Source of the DNA: Artemia franciscana
Taxonomy: Eukaryota; Arthropoda; Branchiopoda; Anostraca; Artemiidae
Length of the DNA stretch: 64,000 nucleotides
NCBI RefSeq assembly: GCF_032884065.1
Contig: NC_088867.1
Coordinates: 44,393,453 to 44,457,452, forward strand
Direction: 5' to 3'
Part shown: positions 54,783 to 64,000 of the stretch, piece after piece
Numbering within the stretch: the stretch's first letter is position 1
Layout: each line of letters opens with the position of its first letter
The notes under the pieces: generated by a model
Seen by the model: the letters and a program-made list of their open reading frames with translations, nothing else
What the model was told of the DNA's origin: nothing
Database searches by the model: none
Position numbers and translations under genes: made by a program

Positions 54783-55880
54783 CTGCAATTGGGGGTGGTG
54801 CCGCGGAGGTGCTTGTGCTTTGAGCAACTGAAGATAAAATACCTTCGCCATTCCTTCCAAGAGATCTTCTTCGAATTTCCTATACTCTTTGGGTTACGCC
54901 TCAGAGCAGGAAATGTAAGAAATTAACGATAAGCCGATCTTTAACAGTTTCTGTCTATAAGAGGTAACAACTATAAACTTTAGAATCGTTACAGTGTTGC
55001 CAAGCGGAAGAAAAAAAAATTAAAAACAAGTCAAAATTTTCAATCAAAATTTCAGTTTTAGTTGGTTTATAGAAACCGTTAAGATACACACCAATTTCAT
55101 TTCTTGAAGCTTATATGGAACCCTAATCCTTTCTAAATATGAAATTATCTTAGTAACAAACTATTGTAACAAACTTAGTAACAAAGTATATATCTAACTA
55201 TAGATTTTGATCATGAATTATTCTCTCTATCCATTCGACTAATTTTATACGCCACTTTTTTGGTAAAAACAAATATTGCAAGTTGGCAAGCAATGCCTAG
55301 CAAAAAATTATTATTTATCAAACAGTGACCTATTTTTTTCAGAATTCGGTCCAATTTCCTTTTGTAGATATTGGTTTAAAGACAAGAAATTATATCAGCA
55401 CAAGAAATCTCATTGCATAATTTTAGTCAAAATAAAGATTCCTGTAAGACTATAATATTTAATGTTCATCTGTAATTTGAAGATTTTTAATCTTAATAAA
55501 ACTTAGTCCAAAGAATATTTTTTCAGTGTCAATTGAATGAAGTAGCGTTGATAGATAGATCAGTATATTTTACAAGTCCAAAGGCCACATTAAAAAAGAA
55601 TTGTACACAAAAAATGAGGGGGGAATGAAATCTAGAATCGAGTTAAAGATCGAGTAAGAATTTATGCTATTGCTATTTAATAAGAAATTCATTTTAAAAA
55701 TAATTAAATATGGGAATGAATCTAAAAAATACCCATGCTATATCTTTGGCTTAAAAAAGAACACTGAGGGTGGATTTTCCTTATCAATTTGCATAGCAAA
55801 AACCACCTTGAGCAATTTAGAAACAGGTATCAGAAAATGACAAAAACAGGTGGAAAAAATTATATTGGAGAATTTTACAA
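54783..55880. other. Intron sequence, nothing recognised
   Basis: AT-rich, no repeat or coding signal identified apart from the alternative frame noted just upstream of the exon. Confidence 0.4.
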
Positions 55881-55881
55881 G

Positions 55882-55966
55882 TAAGCGTTCCTTGCGATGC
55901 GCGGGATTGAACTGAGATACTCTCAGTCAGTACAGTCGATCTTATCCACTTCGCCATCACAAGGTA
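55882..55966 (-). mobile_element. tRNA-like SINE head (minus)
   Basis: On the minus strand: CCTTGTG pairs fully with CGCAAGG as a 7-bp acceptor stem; A box TGGCGAAGTGG; B box GTTCAATCC. The T-arm stem is poor (CTCAG against CCGCG), so a live tRNA is unlikely. The TGTGATGGCG start is shared with the heads at 33595 and 45422. Confidence 0.6.
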
Positions 55967-56269
55967 TCAGAGTTCTTAATTCTCTAAAGATGTTATTTTA
56001 ACAATCTTAATGCACACAGTGTCTTTTATTAGTTCGAATTTGTTGTCAATATTCTCCCAAATTTTACCTTCATAGACTTACCCTTAAAAGTACTATTATC
56101 ACAGTAGTTTTGGTGGTAGAAATGCAAAGGCCATATTAAAATAGAATTGCAGACAAAACATGAGGGGGGAGGGAATGTATACAAACAAAATGCATAAATA
56201 AAACAAAATGAATACAAAACGAAACGAAATACAAAGCGAAAAAGCCTAGAATTAAAGTAACTTAAACTT

Positions 56270-56600
56270 TTCCTTCTTTCTAAGCATTTATCTGTATGCA
56301 CACCATCCCGAGTTGTTGTTGGGTTACAACTTTGATGAACGCCAGGAATCAGCAAAATCAACCCCATATGAATATTTTTCACTGAAATCAGAAAGCACCG
56401 AACAATTTCGGAGAAGAAGTTTAAAATCTCCCTCTTCATCTTTACAGAGAGGACAAGTGCACCACCCTTTTGGAATAACATCAAATACCTTATTCCTGCT
56501 CAGAATTGGATGGCAATTTGAACTTAGCTGCATCTACCGACATAACGCCCTAAACGGTAAACCTAATTTAAATAAACTTCCTCTCCAAAACTAGGTGTAG
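56270..56600 (-). pseudogene. LINE ORF2 C-terminal zinc-finger remnant (minus)
   Basis: Minus frame: MQLSSNCHPILSRNKVFDVI, then CTCPLCKDEEGDFKLLLRNC and SDFSEKYSYGVDFADSW. C..C..(.)..D..H/L...C is the usual finger after a LINE RT. Shifts and stops are present. Confidence 0.7.
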
Positions 56601-56894
56601 CCAGAATATAATATTATACGTTATAATATATTAGTAATTATAATATGATGTGTTAATATGTTATAATTATAATGTGCTACGTTGAGACATAATGTAGCAC
56701 CTTTTCATTAAAAACAGAAATATCTAACCTTTGACGGAATTGCATACACAATTTTTAAAACCATGACGCACAAACCATCTTTTGATTTAGTTCAACATTC
56801 TTTTTCAATATTCTTTAGAAGCTTCGACTAAATACCCCTAGGTAATGAAAAAAGATCCCAACCACCACCCCCCTGGATCTATCTTACGTCTATT

Positions 56895-57370
56895 CTTACG
56901 AAAATAGCGAAGAAGACCACACTGCCTTTACATATCAAACAAACACAACTTAGGAACAATAGGGAAATTTTTCCAAGACAGTGGATTTCAATTCAGGGTA
57001 TATTTCCAACCTATCAGCATCCTTACTTCAACGAAGTTCAACCAGGATTGATAAATAAAACTGACTGACTTGATGAATTGACTGATTAAAACTGAACTGA
57101 TTTGAATGAATTTAACATCTCACATCATTTTATTTATTAATCCTGGTTAAACTTCGTTGAAGTAAGGATGCCAGGGCTGTTTTAAAAAGTTTTTTAAAAA
57201 AATATTTTTGTTTTAATTTTCACATTTTAATGTAAGTTTTTATATATATATATATATATATACATATTTGGTTACATAGGGATGAAATATCCACTGAATT
57301 GAATTCTACTGTCTTGTAAAAAAATTTTCTATTGTTCCTAAGTTGTGTTTGTTTCATACGGGAAAATTAC
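56895..57370. mobile_element. Paired inverted PLE ends with TA array
   Basis: The minus-oriented end (56905-57060: GCGAAGAAGACCACACTGCC, CAAGACAGTGGATTTCAATT, ACTTCAACGAAGTTCAACCA) and plus-oriented end (57130-57370: TGGTTAAACTTCGTTGAAGT, TGAAATATCCACTGAATTGA, CTACTGTCTTG) are inverted copies. TA repeats at 57240-57262. The same arrangement as 38088-38512. Confidence 0.7.
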
Positions 57371-57500
57371 GAATTTTTTAAGATTTTTCTTTTGGGTGTT
57401 TCCAAATTATAAAATTTCCAGGGCAATTTTAAAGGCTATTTTAAAAATGGATTTTGAACCGAGAACTTTTATTGTAAGTGTCTTATTGTTTATTATAATC

Positions 57501-57600
57501 TTTTCTGAAGACGGCCGTTAAATATAGGGCCGAAATATTCAAATAGATTTTCTTCGTTCACTGTCTTGGGAAAAAAGTCCTCATTATTCTCTCTTCTGTA
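57501..57600 (+). ncRNA. Hammerhead-like motif in PLE end, second copy
   Basis: CTGAAGA at 57505, spacer C, GGCCG..GGGCC stem II, GAAATATTC (57532-57540), then TTCACTGTCTTGGG. The core strands are intact; stem I is weak. Confidence 0.4.
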
Positions 57601-57674
57601 TTTGTATTATAATTATAATATAATATGTTAAGACATAATATAGCATTTCTTCATTAAAAATATAAATATCAAAC

Positions 57675-57789
57675 CTTTGACGGAATTCTTTATCCTTTGT
57701 ATGAAATGCAGTTATTGAAGGACTGAATTCAAAAGCTGGATTGTATGCTCCGTCAGATTTGAAATATTCTTCTTCGCTGAATGTTTGCC
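57675..57789 (-). CDS. Unrecognised minus-strand gene, most 5' clear exon
   Basis: Acceptor AAATGTTTTCAG, 115 nt, phase 1 in and 2 out, donor AAAG|GTTTGA (weak). It encodes QTFSEEEYFKSDGAYNPAFE, then FSPSITAFHTKDKEFRQ, an acidic-aromatic segment. The outgoing phase fits the 54782 exon. The YNPAFEF string recalls the NPQFEY motif of MATCAP-type (DUF1704) peptidases, but the later exons do not fit that family, so I do not assign it. Confidence 0.5.
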
Positions 57790-58559
57790 CTGAAAACATT
57801 TAACACAACTGAGTTAAACAAAAGGGGAATGGTTGATTAAGTCAAAAGAGAACAAGAATTCTTGAGAAGGCTCCAAACAGGGTCCTGTTATAGATTTTGG
57901 ACCTTTTTTTCATCCCTTTTTTCTGGTATTTCCCTATCAGTTAATATCCTATAAGTAATTCATACAATAACACTATTAAGCAGTCTCTGTTAGATCATAG
58001 CCTGAAAAACGAACTCTTTAAACAATGGGTAAAAAAAAGAATTCAATAGATAGTGAATAAACGTGAATAGAACCTCCATGGCTCTTAAAGGAATAAAAAT
58101 ATAAGACATCAGTTGAAGAGAAAGTTTCATGGGGATCGAAAATACACACGAAAAAGATTCATGGCTCAATTCGTCTAGAGTGGATGGTTACAAATAAATC
58201 CCAAAGGAAGGAGGGGGAGCTCCTAATGCAGGAATGCGCATCCATAAGGTCAGCTAAAGTATATTTTCTGTTATGATTGAATTTTTTCTTCTTTTTTGCT
58301 TCGTGTTTTTGCTGAGTAAGAATATTATTGATGTCCTTGTGTAGTTCTTGTCTTGTTTTTTTTCTTTGCTCCTCTAGGGTGCATTTTTGTATATAGAGGG
58401 TACAAATAAGTTATAATTATTATTATTATTATTATTATTACAAGCTAAATACACACACACAATCAGACATAAACATACCTCTATCATTTATAGGAATAAT
58501 AAACATCAGGAAAAATATAAGAATCATTTATCAATTAAATCGAATTTAAGCTACGAGTC
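57790..58559. other. Intergenic or intron, (ATT)n microsatellite
   Basis: (ATT)n at about 58416-58440, ACACACACA at 58451. No gene recognised. Confidence 0.5.
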
Positions 58560-59345
58560 TGTTAAAAAGATAACTTATCTACTTAAGGATCTACTTAATT
58601 ATCGTTTTTCGATGCATTCGTGGATAATTTAAAAGTTAGCTAATACTTTAGCCAGCTTTTTAAATTCCGGAAAGGATCGAATTTCCATAGAGCAACAAAG
58701 TGGGGTTTATAAAATCCCATGTACTTGTGGAAGGTCTTAGGTGGGACGTACTAACCAGAATCTGAAAATGAGATTACCACAACATCATAATTCTATTTCA
58801 TCGTCCTTAAAAAAAAATTCCAAACCTAAGATTTCACGTCGGCTCTATCGGAACATATTTTCAACTATCCAAATCATTTTATTTCGTTTGAGAATGTCTC
58901 TTTGATTTCTAGGGACCAAGGTTTAAAGCAAATTTTCAAGGAAAAAATCGAAATTCAATAAAATTTATTCAAGAATAATTTCATAAACAGAGATACAGGT
59001 AAATTTGGATTGAATTCAATTTATGATAATTTACTGAGGTCATATAAATTAAATTTAATTTCACCTAAGAGCTTTGGCCTCTGTCCACCTGATATCTCAG
59101 ATAAATCTAATGAACCAGAGCTAAAAAGGTCAAGGAGATTTGCTTCCGCTGTTCCATTAGAAAAAATGAAAGCAATAAACTATACGTGATTAGTTTATTG
59201 GGTATAAAATTTGTTGTTTTTATCGATGTCTTTTAGTTTTACTGCTGATGATGGATACTGTATATGTGTCGGAAACATTCAGTTAAAATTTTATATTTGT
59301 TTCACTGTCTATTTAGAGATTTCATCCCTATTTTGAACTGTTATA
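58560..59345 (+). pseudogene. Penelope-like element C-terminus (GIY-YIG) with 3' end
   Basis: Plus frames: SIEQQSGVYKIPCTCGRS, stop, VGRTNQNLKMRLPQHH with SISSSL (58695-58810), then after a shift FNYPNHFISFENVSLISRDQ and KQIFKEKIEIQ, ending with NEPELKRSRRFASAVPLEKM (about 59110-59170). This is the linker and GIY-YIG domain (GVYKIPC..CG...VGRT) of a PLE. A hammerhead-like motif follows about 55 bp after the ORF. One stop in the nuclease core and one frameshift; dead. Confidence 0.82.
59237..59285 (+). ncRNA. Hammerhead-ribozyme-like motif at the PLE 3' end
   Basis: Stem I: TTTTACTG pairs with CAGT(T)AAAA (8 bp, one bulge). Core CTGATGA (59245-59251), stem II GATAC/GTGTC with a TGTATAT loop, core GAAA, then CATT as minimal stem III and an AUU cleavage triplet directly before the stem I strand CAGT. 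All core residues are in place; C15.2 faces A instead of G. As with the other family, extra bases sit between core and stem II. Confidence 0.5.
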
Positions 59346-59632
59346 TTTTAAGACTGCAGACGAAAGACCTTTAGAAAACCACAAAATAAAGATATATTAC
59401 TAGGACATTTTACAAAAAAATTATATACACTTATATAATATAGCGCGCGCTTTAAGTTTCAGACTTAAAATGGACCTATCTCTCCCCAATAAACCAAGCC
59501 ATCTCACCACCATAATTTTTAGCTGTAGTATTAGAGCCATAAAATGGGCTCTTCAACACTCTCTCCCAGCGCCAACTTCTCAGCAGAAAGATAAGCATCT
59601 TTTACTTTTCTTTTTATTAATTGGTCGTCTCA

Positions 59633-59662
59633 AAAATTATGGGATAATTATCCCATAATTTT
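59633..59662. repeat. Perfect 30-bp palindrome
   Basis: AAAATTATGGGATAA followed directly by its complement TTATCCCATAATTTT. It could extrude as a cruciform. No associated gene. Confidence 0.9.
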
Positions 59663-60034
59663 GTTTTTGATCCAGTATCCTGAACCAATAGAAGGTAAAA
59701 ATAATGTTTTTCAAATGCGCATTTTCTTGATTCACCTCACATCGGCTGGAAACTTATGGGAACAGCAATTTTGAATTGCTTTTCCAAGTAGATTTTCAAA
59801 GGCGCCAACCACTTCCGACCCTAGCCTATCTTCCTTACTATTGTATCTACGTTCACTGGAAATTTGGTGGGAGGGTACCGACAGAGAAGGTTAAGTTAAT
59901 AAAAAAGTATTAGAACCTTGAAACTTACAGTCCAGGCTCTAATAGGCTTTTATTTTTATTTTTTTTTCTGATATCACAAAGAGTGACTTGTAAGCAAGAA
60001 TCATACCGCTTGTTCTTGGACAAGCTGTACATAC

Positions 60035-60076
60035 CTGTGCTAATTGGTCAACCTTTTTACACAATTTCTGATACAT
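60035..60076 (-). CDS. Possible first coding exon of the minus-strand gene
   Basis: ATG (60076) followed by 13 codons (MYQKLCKKVDQLAQ) and a good donor CAG|GTATGT, phase 0 out. An in-frame stop just upstream would make this the first coding exon. Phase 0 does not match the 57789 exon directly, so an intermediate exon would be needed. Short enough to be chance. Confidence 0.2.
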
Positions 60077-60960
60077 TTAGGGTACGGAAACACAGGTTCA
60101 TGCAAATGGTACGCAATAATAACAAATAATAAAGCAACATGATGGACTTTTTTGGCATTTCTTATTAGTATTTATGTGGCAATCAGTCGGCATTGGAAAT
60201 GGAATAGAATTATTCCAGCATCCAATACATTTGAAACAAACGTTGCATTTTAGGGCAGGGTAACAAGCTGCAACTAAAGAAATAACAATTTAGAATGCGC
60301 TAGGTTTTGTGTTTTGGGGTAAAGAATAAAGCAATGGCTTGTATGAAGAGTACATTTCAAAAATAACAATATTGACTACAGGGGTACCAGGATATAGAGA
60401 ACCAAGTTGGTTTTAAGAATAGAACGTATTTTGACATCATCGTTAAGGAAAAGATCATTTTTGGTTTTGTTATGTTTATGTTCTGTTATTAAAAAAAAAT
60501 TCTTATGACATTGCATTTTTAGTGGTGTTGAGGGGTTGACAACCGCGACATACAATTGATAACCGAGTGTTGACCGAGTGAAAACACGATAAATCTTATT
60601 CTATTTCGAGATTTAGTGTGATATCAAGTTTATATACATGCAGGAAGAAATAGAGAAAACAACAATAAAAAAAAGGCAATTTACGATTAGGACCAACTAG
60701 AGGACTCTAGATTATATGTCCCTTGATTTTTGGCGTAGCCTCGCACATAATAAACAAACTTAAATTCAACCTTGGAACTCTGCCAACTTTTTCTTATACA
60801 TCTTTTGGTAGTGATAAAATGGTGAGGCATCAGTGGCAGTCGCAAAGTTTTCATCTCTAATTTGAGCTGGATGATATATTGATTTCAAAACAGATGATCG
60901 CCATTCTATATATTCAATCTATAACAAAAGTAAATAATAATACAGGCATGCCCTCGCTAT
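60077..60960. other. Nothing recognised
   Basis: AT-rich sequence before the TA array and Helitron pair. Confidence 0.45.
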
Positions 60961-60986
60961 ATGTATACATGTATATATATATATAT

Positions 60987-61041
<55 letters not shown>
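60961..61041. repeat. (TA)n microsatellite beside Helitron B
   Basis: Imperfect then pure TA repeat ending exactly at the Helitron B 3' terminus. Confidence 0.93.
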
Positions 61042-61042
<1 letters not shown>

Positions 61043-62284
61043 TAGCTGTTGGGGTGGCGCTTCGCGCCACCCCAACACCTAGTTGGTGGGGCGCTTCGCG
61101 CCCCCCCCAAGCCCCCCAGCGCGCGCGTAAGTCGTTACGCGCCATATTAGTTACGCGCCATTGTAGCTGTGTCCCTGTGTCCCACCTGTGAATAGAGATA
61201 GATATAAATATATATTTTTAACTACGTAAAACATGCGAATATACAACATTCTTCGCTGTCCCATTGTCTGTGCATATAAATAGCATTTATATTCCCTGTG
61301 TCCCGGTCGTCATTTGTGTCCTGGTGTCCCAGTTTGTAATTTCTCTTTGAGTGTCCCGGTCGTCATTTATATTCCCTGTGTCCCAGTGTCCCGGTCGTCA
61401 TTTGTGTCCCGGTGTCCCGGTCTGTAATTTCTATTCAAACAATCCCTGTGTCTCAGTCGTCAATTATATATCCCGCCTGTGCCCCCGGCGTCCCCGTTGT
61501 AGTTGTGTCCCTGTGTCCCGGTCGTCATTTATATTCCCGGTCGTGATTTGTGTCCGGGTGTCCCAGTCTGTAATTTTTCTTTTAGGTTCCCGGTCGTTAT
61601 TTATATTCCCTCTGTGTCGGTCGTCATTTGTGTCCCGGTCTGTAATTTATCTTTGAGTGTTTTTTCTTTTTAGTTTTTTATAGTTTTTTACATTATTTCA
61701 GTTTTTTTTCTTCTTTATTTTTCAGCGTCACTATGAAGTACATATCGCCGAACCTTTGTTTTTTAACTTAAATCTGGTAGGCATTGATGACCTTATCCAA
61801 GTCAAAATCCCAAACCCAATCATCATCGCTATCATTTTCAGTTTTGATATGTTTTGACTCTCGCTTTCCAGGTGGATTTTCATCTAACTGCGCGGTTTTG
61901 CGTTCTTTAGCCGCAAGCCTGTTTTCTTGCTGTTCTTGTGATTCCTCGGCACGCTTTCTTTTCTTACTTTCTCTATCAGCTGCAAGCCTGTTTTCTTGCT
62001 GTTCTTGTGATTCCTCGGCACGCTTTCTTTTCTTACTTTCTCTATCAGCAGCAAGTTTTTTGGCATAGACTCTTTGAGCAGCTTCCTCGGCTGTTGCCAT
62101 TGTAGGTTCTTCAGTCATTTTACAATTAAACATTTTTCCGTGAACGCATGTATCTTAAATATCTTGAATGACGTCACCGTCAAAGCAAAAATGATGACAA
62201 CTAATTTCATGACGTCAGCCGACACAGAAACATGACGTCACCTGATCCACAGACAGACAGACAACTTATTTTTATATATATAGA
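61042..62284 (-). mobile_element. Helitron B, non-autonomous, complete ends
   Basis: On the minus strand it begins TC (62284-62283, TCTATATATATAAAAATAAG), preceded by A, and ends CTAG (61045-61042), followed by T. A 13-bp perfect hairpin GTTGGGGTGGCGC-GAA-GCGCCACCCCAAC (61076-61048) lies 2 bp before CTAG. It carries an N-terminal coding scrap (61768-62133), TGACGTCA motifs, the CCGGGACAC..AATATAAATGACGA repeat array and only the last few codons of the helicase. Confidence 0.9.
61768..62133 (-). CDS. Helitron-encoded N-terminal fragment, 121 codons
   Basis: Open frame inside Helitron B near its 5' end. Very basic/acidic: MATAEEAAQRVYAKK, then LAADRESKKRKRAEESQEQQ with ENR, repeated twice in tandem (23 residues, 69 bp), then an acidic DSDDDWVWDFDLDKV end. 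Repeated RKRAEES.EQ...R blocks are typical of the N-terminus of Helitron Rep/helicase proteins in animals. It stops before any Rep (HUH) or helicase domain, so no enzymatic role is expected. Confidence 0.65.
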   Translation of the reverse strand: MFNCKMTEEPTMATAEEAAQRVYAKKLAADRESKKRKRAEESQEQQENRLAADRESKKRKRAEESQEQQENRLAAKERKTAQLDENPPGKRESKHIKTENDSDDDWVWDFDLDKVINAYQI

Positions 62285-62286
62285 TA

Positions 62287-63830
62287 CTAGCTGTTGGGGT
62301 GGCGCTTCGCGCCACCCCAACACCTAGTTGGTGGGGGCGCTTCGCGCCCCCCCCCAAGCCCCCCCGCGCGCGTAAGTCGTTACGCGCCATATTAGTTACG
62401 CGCCATTGTAGTTGTGTCCCTATGTCCCACCTGTGAATATAGATAGATATATATATATCTATATATATATATGTTTTTAACTACGTAAAACTTGCGAATA
62501 TACAACATTCTTTGCTGTCCCATTGTCTGTGCATATAAATAGATTGTCAGGTTTACCGACTCTTGAACATGCAACATATAATGGTCCATGGGAAAACAAT
62601 CCGTATTCAGATCTATACCTCATGATTCTAATGATTGCCCTTGAGCTTTGCTGATGGTGATTGCTAATCGACCATTCCCTGAGTCGCCATCGTCATTTAT
62701 ATGACGATTATATGACAAAGGGGACCCCGGCGTCCCCTTTGTAGTTATGTCCCTGTGTCCCGGTCGTCATTTATATTCCCTGTGTCCCGGTCGTCATTTG
62801 TGTCCCGGTGTCCCAGTCTGTGATTTCTCTTTGAGTGTCCCGGGCGTCATTTATATTCCTTGTGTCCCGGTGTCCCGGTCGTCATTTATATCCCCCTGTG
62901 CCCTCCGGCGTCCCCGTTGTAGTTGTGTCCCTGTGTCCCGGTCGTCATTTATATTCCCTGTGTCCCGGTCGTCATTTGTATCCCGGTGTCCCGGTCTGTA
63001 TATACATTCGTTTTTTAGTTTTGTTTTTCTCCTTTATTTTTTTCCTTTTTTATTTTTTTTATTTTTTAGTTTATTTAGATTTTTAGATTTTTTAGTTTTT
63101 TTATTAGTTTTTAGTTGTTTTTTTCTTTTTAGTTTTTTTGTAGTTTTTACCTTCTTTTTAGTTTTTTTAGTTTTTTTTTACTTATGTCCTGGTCGTCATT
63201 TATACTCCCTGTGTCCCGGTGCTTTGTTGATTGCTAATCGAACATTCCTTTTGTCCCGGTCGCTTTCTCTTTGAGTGTCGTCATTTATTTAGATTGTCAG
63301 GTTTACCGACTCTTGAACATGCAACATATAATTGTCCATGTGAAAAACAATCCATATTCAGATCTATACCTCATGATTCTAATGATTGCCCTTGAGCTTT
63401 GTTGATGGTGATTGCTAATTTAGTTTTTTTTGGTTTTTATCTTTTTTATTTTTTTTTATTTTTATTCTTAATTTTATTAGTTTTCTTTTTCTCTTCTATT
63501 TTTCAGTTTTTTCCTTTTTTTTAAGTTTTTTTTTAGTTTTTTTAGTTTTTTTAGTTTTTTAGCTTTTTTATTTTTTTTATTAGTTTTTAGTTTTTTTTTG
63601 TAGTTTTTGCCTTTTTTTAGTTTTTTCAGTTTTTTTTTTAGTTTTTAGTTTTTTACCTTTTTTAGCCTAACCAGGATTTGAACCTGGGACCTTCATTCTC
63701 CGTTCTGACACCCTCTCTCATCGAGTGACTACTCCAGCATGTTCATTTTGGTGTTTTAAATGGTATATTATTAACGAAATTACCTGATCCACAGACAGAC
63801 AGACAGACAACTTATTTTTATATATATAGA
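62287..63830 (-). mobile_element. Helitron C, non-autonomous, complete ends, tandem with B
   Basis: On the minus strand TC at 63830-63829 (after A) to CTAG at 62290-62287 (before T), with the same 13-bp hairpin (62321-62293) as B. Contents 5' to 3': a tRNA-like piece, T/A-rich (TTTTTAGT)n-like tracts, a helicase scrap (63420-63300), the 25-27-bp array, a small INKA scrap (about 63245-63220), the array again, and the long helicase C-terminal scrap (62690-62465: INKAQGQSLES..CFSHGPLYVACSRVGKPDNL). Only TA separates it from B. Confidence 0.9.
63662..63745 (-). other. tRNA-like segment inside Helitron C
   Basis: On the minus strand there is a perfect T-arm CCAGG-TTCAAAT-CCTGG containing the B box GGTTCAAATCC, followed by TTAGGCT where an acceptor strand would be. 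No matching AGCCTAA is found upstream and the A box is poor. Probably a captured tRNA or SINE piece. Confidence 0.45.
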
Positions 63831-63833
63831 TAT

Positions 63834-63900
<67 letters not shown>
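63831..63900. repeat. (TA)n microsatellite beside Helitron C
   Basis: TA array starting right after the Helitron C 5' end. The C/B pair thus lies between two TA arrays. Confidence 0.95.
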
Positions 63901-63904
<4 letters not shown>

Positions 63905-64000
63905 TGCTTCGAAACAGTTTTACCATTATGATTAAAGGAAATAACAGATACCATTACTATATCAGCTTGAAATGGCGATTCTTACTCACTTGATAGTTTT

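Larger units (their letters stand above)
56600..57700. repeat. ~90-bp direct duplication flanking PLE sequence
   Basis: The block at 56632-56745 (TTATAATATG..GAGACATAATGTAGCA..TTCATTAAAAA..CCTTTGACGGAATT) recurs at 57602-57690 (TTATAATATA..AAGACATAATATAGCA..TTCATTAAAAA..CCTTTGACGGAATT). Between them lie PLE ends. The duplicated part includes the 3' edge of the exon at 57675-57789. Confidence 0.75.

Noticed and set aside
55882-55966. Functional tRNA on the minus strand
   Set aside because: The acceptor stem pairs, but the T-arm stem and anticodon arm do not; the sequence also matches the SINE heads.
56029-56484. 151-codon minus-strand ORF
   Set aside because: It overlaps the LINE zinc-finger remnant in another frame and is rich in Phe/Cys/Tyr from AT-rich DNA.
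57675-57789. MATCAP-type (DUF1704) peptidase exon
   Set aside because: Only a short YNPAFEF resemblance; the following exons lack any matching motif, including the HExxxH metal site.

Overview
This is a eukaryotic nuclear DNA window, AT-rich and crowded with transposable elements, most likely from an arthropod. The protein similarities and the Penelope/Helitron/LINE/SINE mixture would fit a crustacean. A brine-shrimp-like animal is my guess and is not proven by the sequence.

The one confidently named host gene is NELF-A (negative elongation factor A, a Pol II pausing factor). It runs on the + strand from 1311 to 43941 as nine short exons. Every splice junction I could place is GT..AG with matching codon phase, giving 1686 nt of coding sequence (561 codons plus stop). 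Its introns (about 1.6 to 8.9 kb) hold most of the window's repeats. Intron 1 has a foldback element, a tRNA-derived SINE, a dead LINE and mariner debris. Intron 3 has a LINE with an intact 883-codon endonuclease/reverse transcriptase ORF, followed by dead LINE copies. Intron 5 has a TTAA-flanked MITE. Intron 6 has very long poly-T and TA tracts. Intron 7 has a second SINE type. Intron 8 has a broken retrocopy of the TFIIF alpha subunit, Penelope-like element (PLE) ends, a PLE GIY-YIG fragment, a 33-bp satellite split by insertions, LINE tails and a complete non-autonomous Helitron.

Downstream, at least four phase-compatible exons of a second gene lie on the - strand (about 49695 to 57789, convergent with NELF-A). 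They look coding, but I do not recognise the protein. Around and beyond them are more PLE pieces, a SINE, LINE zinc-finger tails and, at 61042-63830, two Helitrons in head-to-tail tandem on the - strand, with only TA between them.

The most interesting signals are: hammerhead-ribozyme-like cores next to PLE sequences; the Helitron set with exact TC...CTAG ends and internally repeated helicase-motif scraps; the TFIIF-alpha retrocopy; the dissected satellite; and the unrecognised minus-strand gene. All calls come from reading the sequence; no database search was run.
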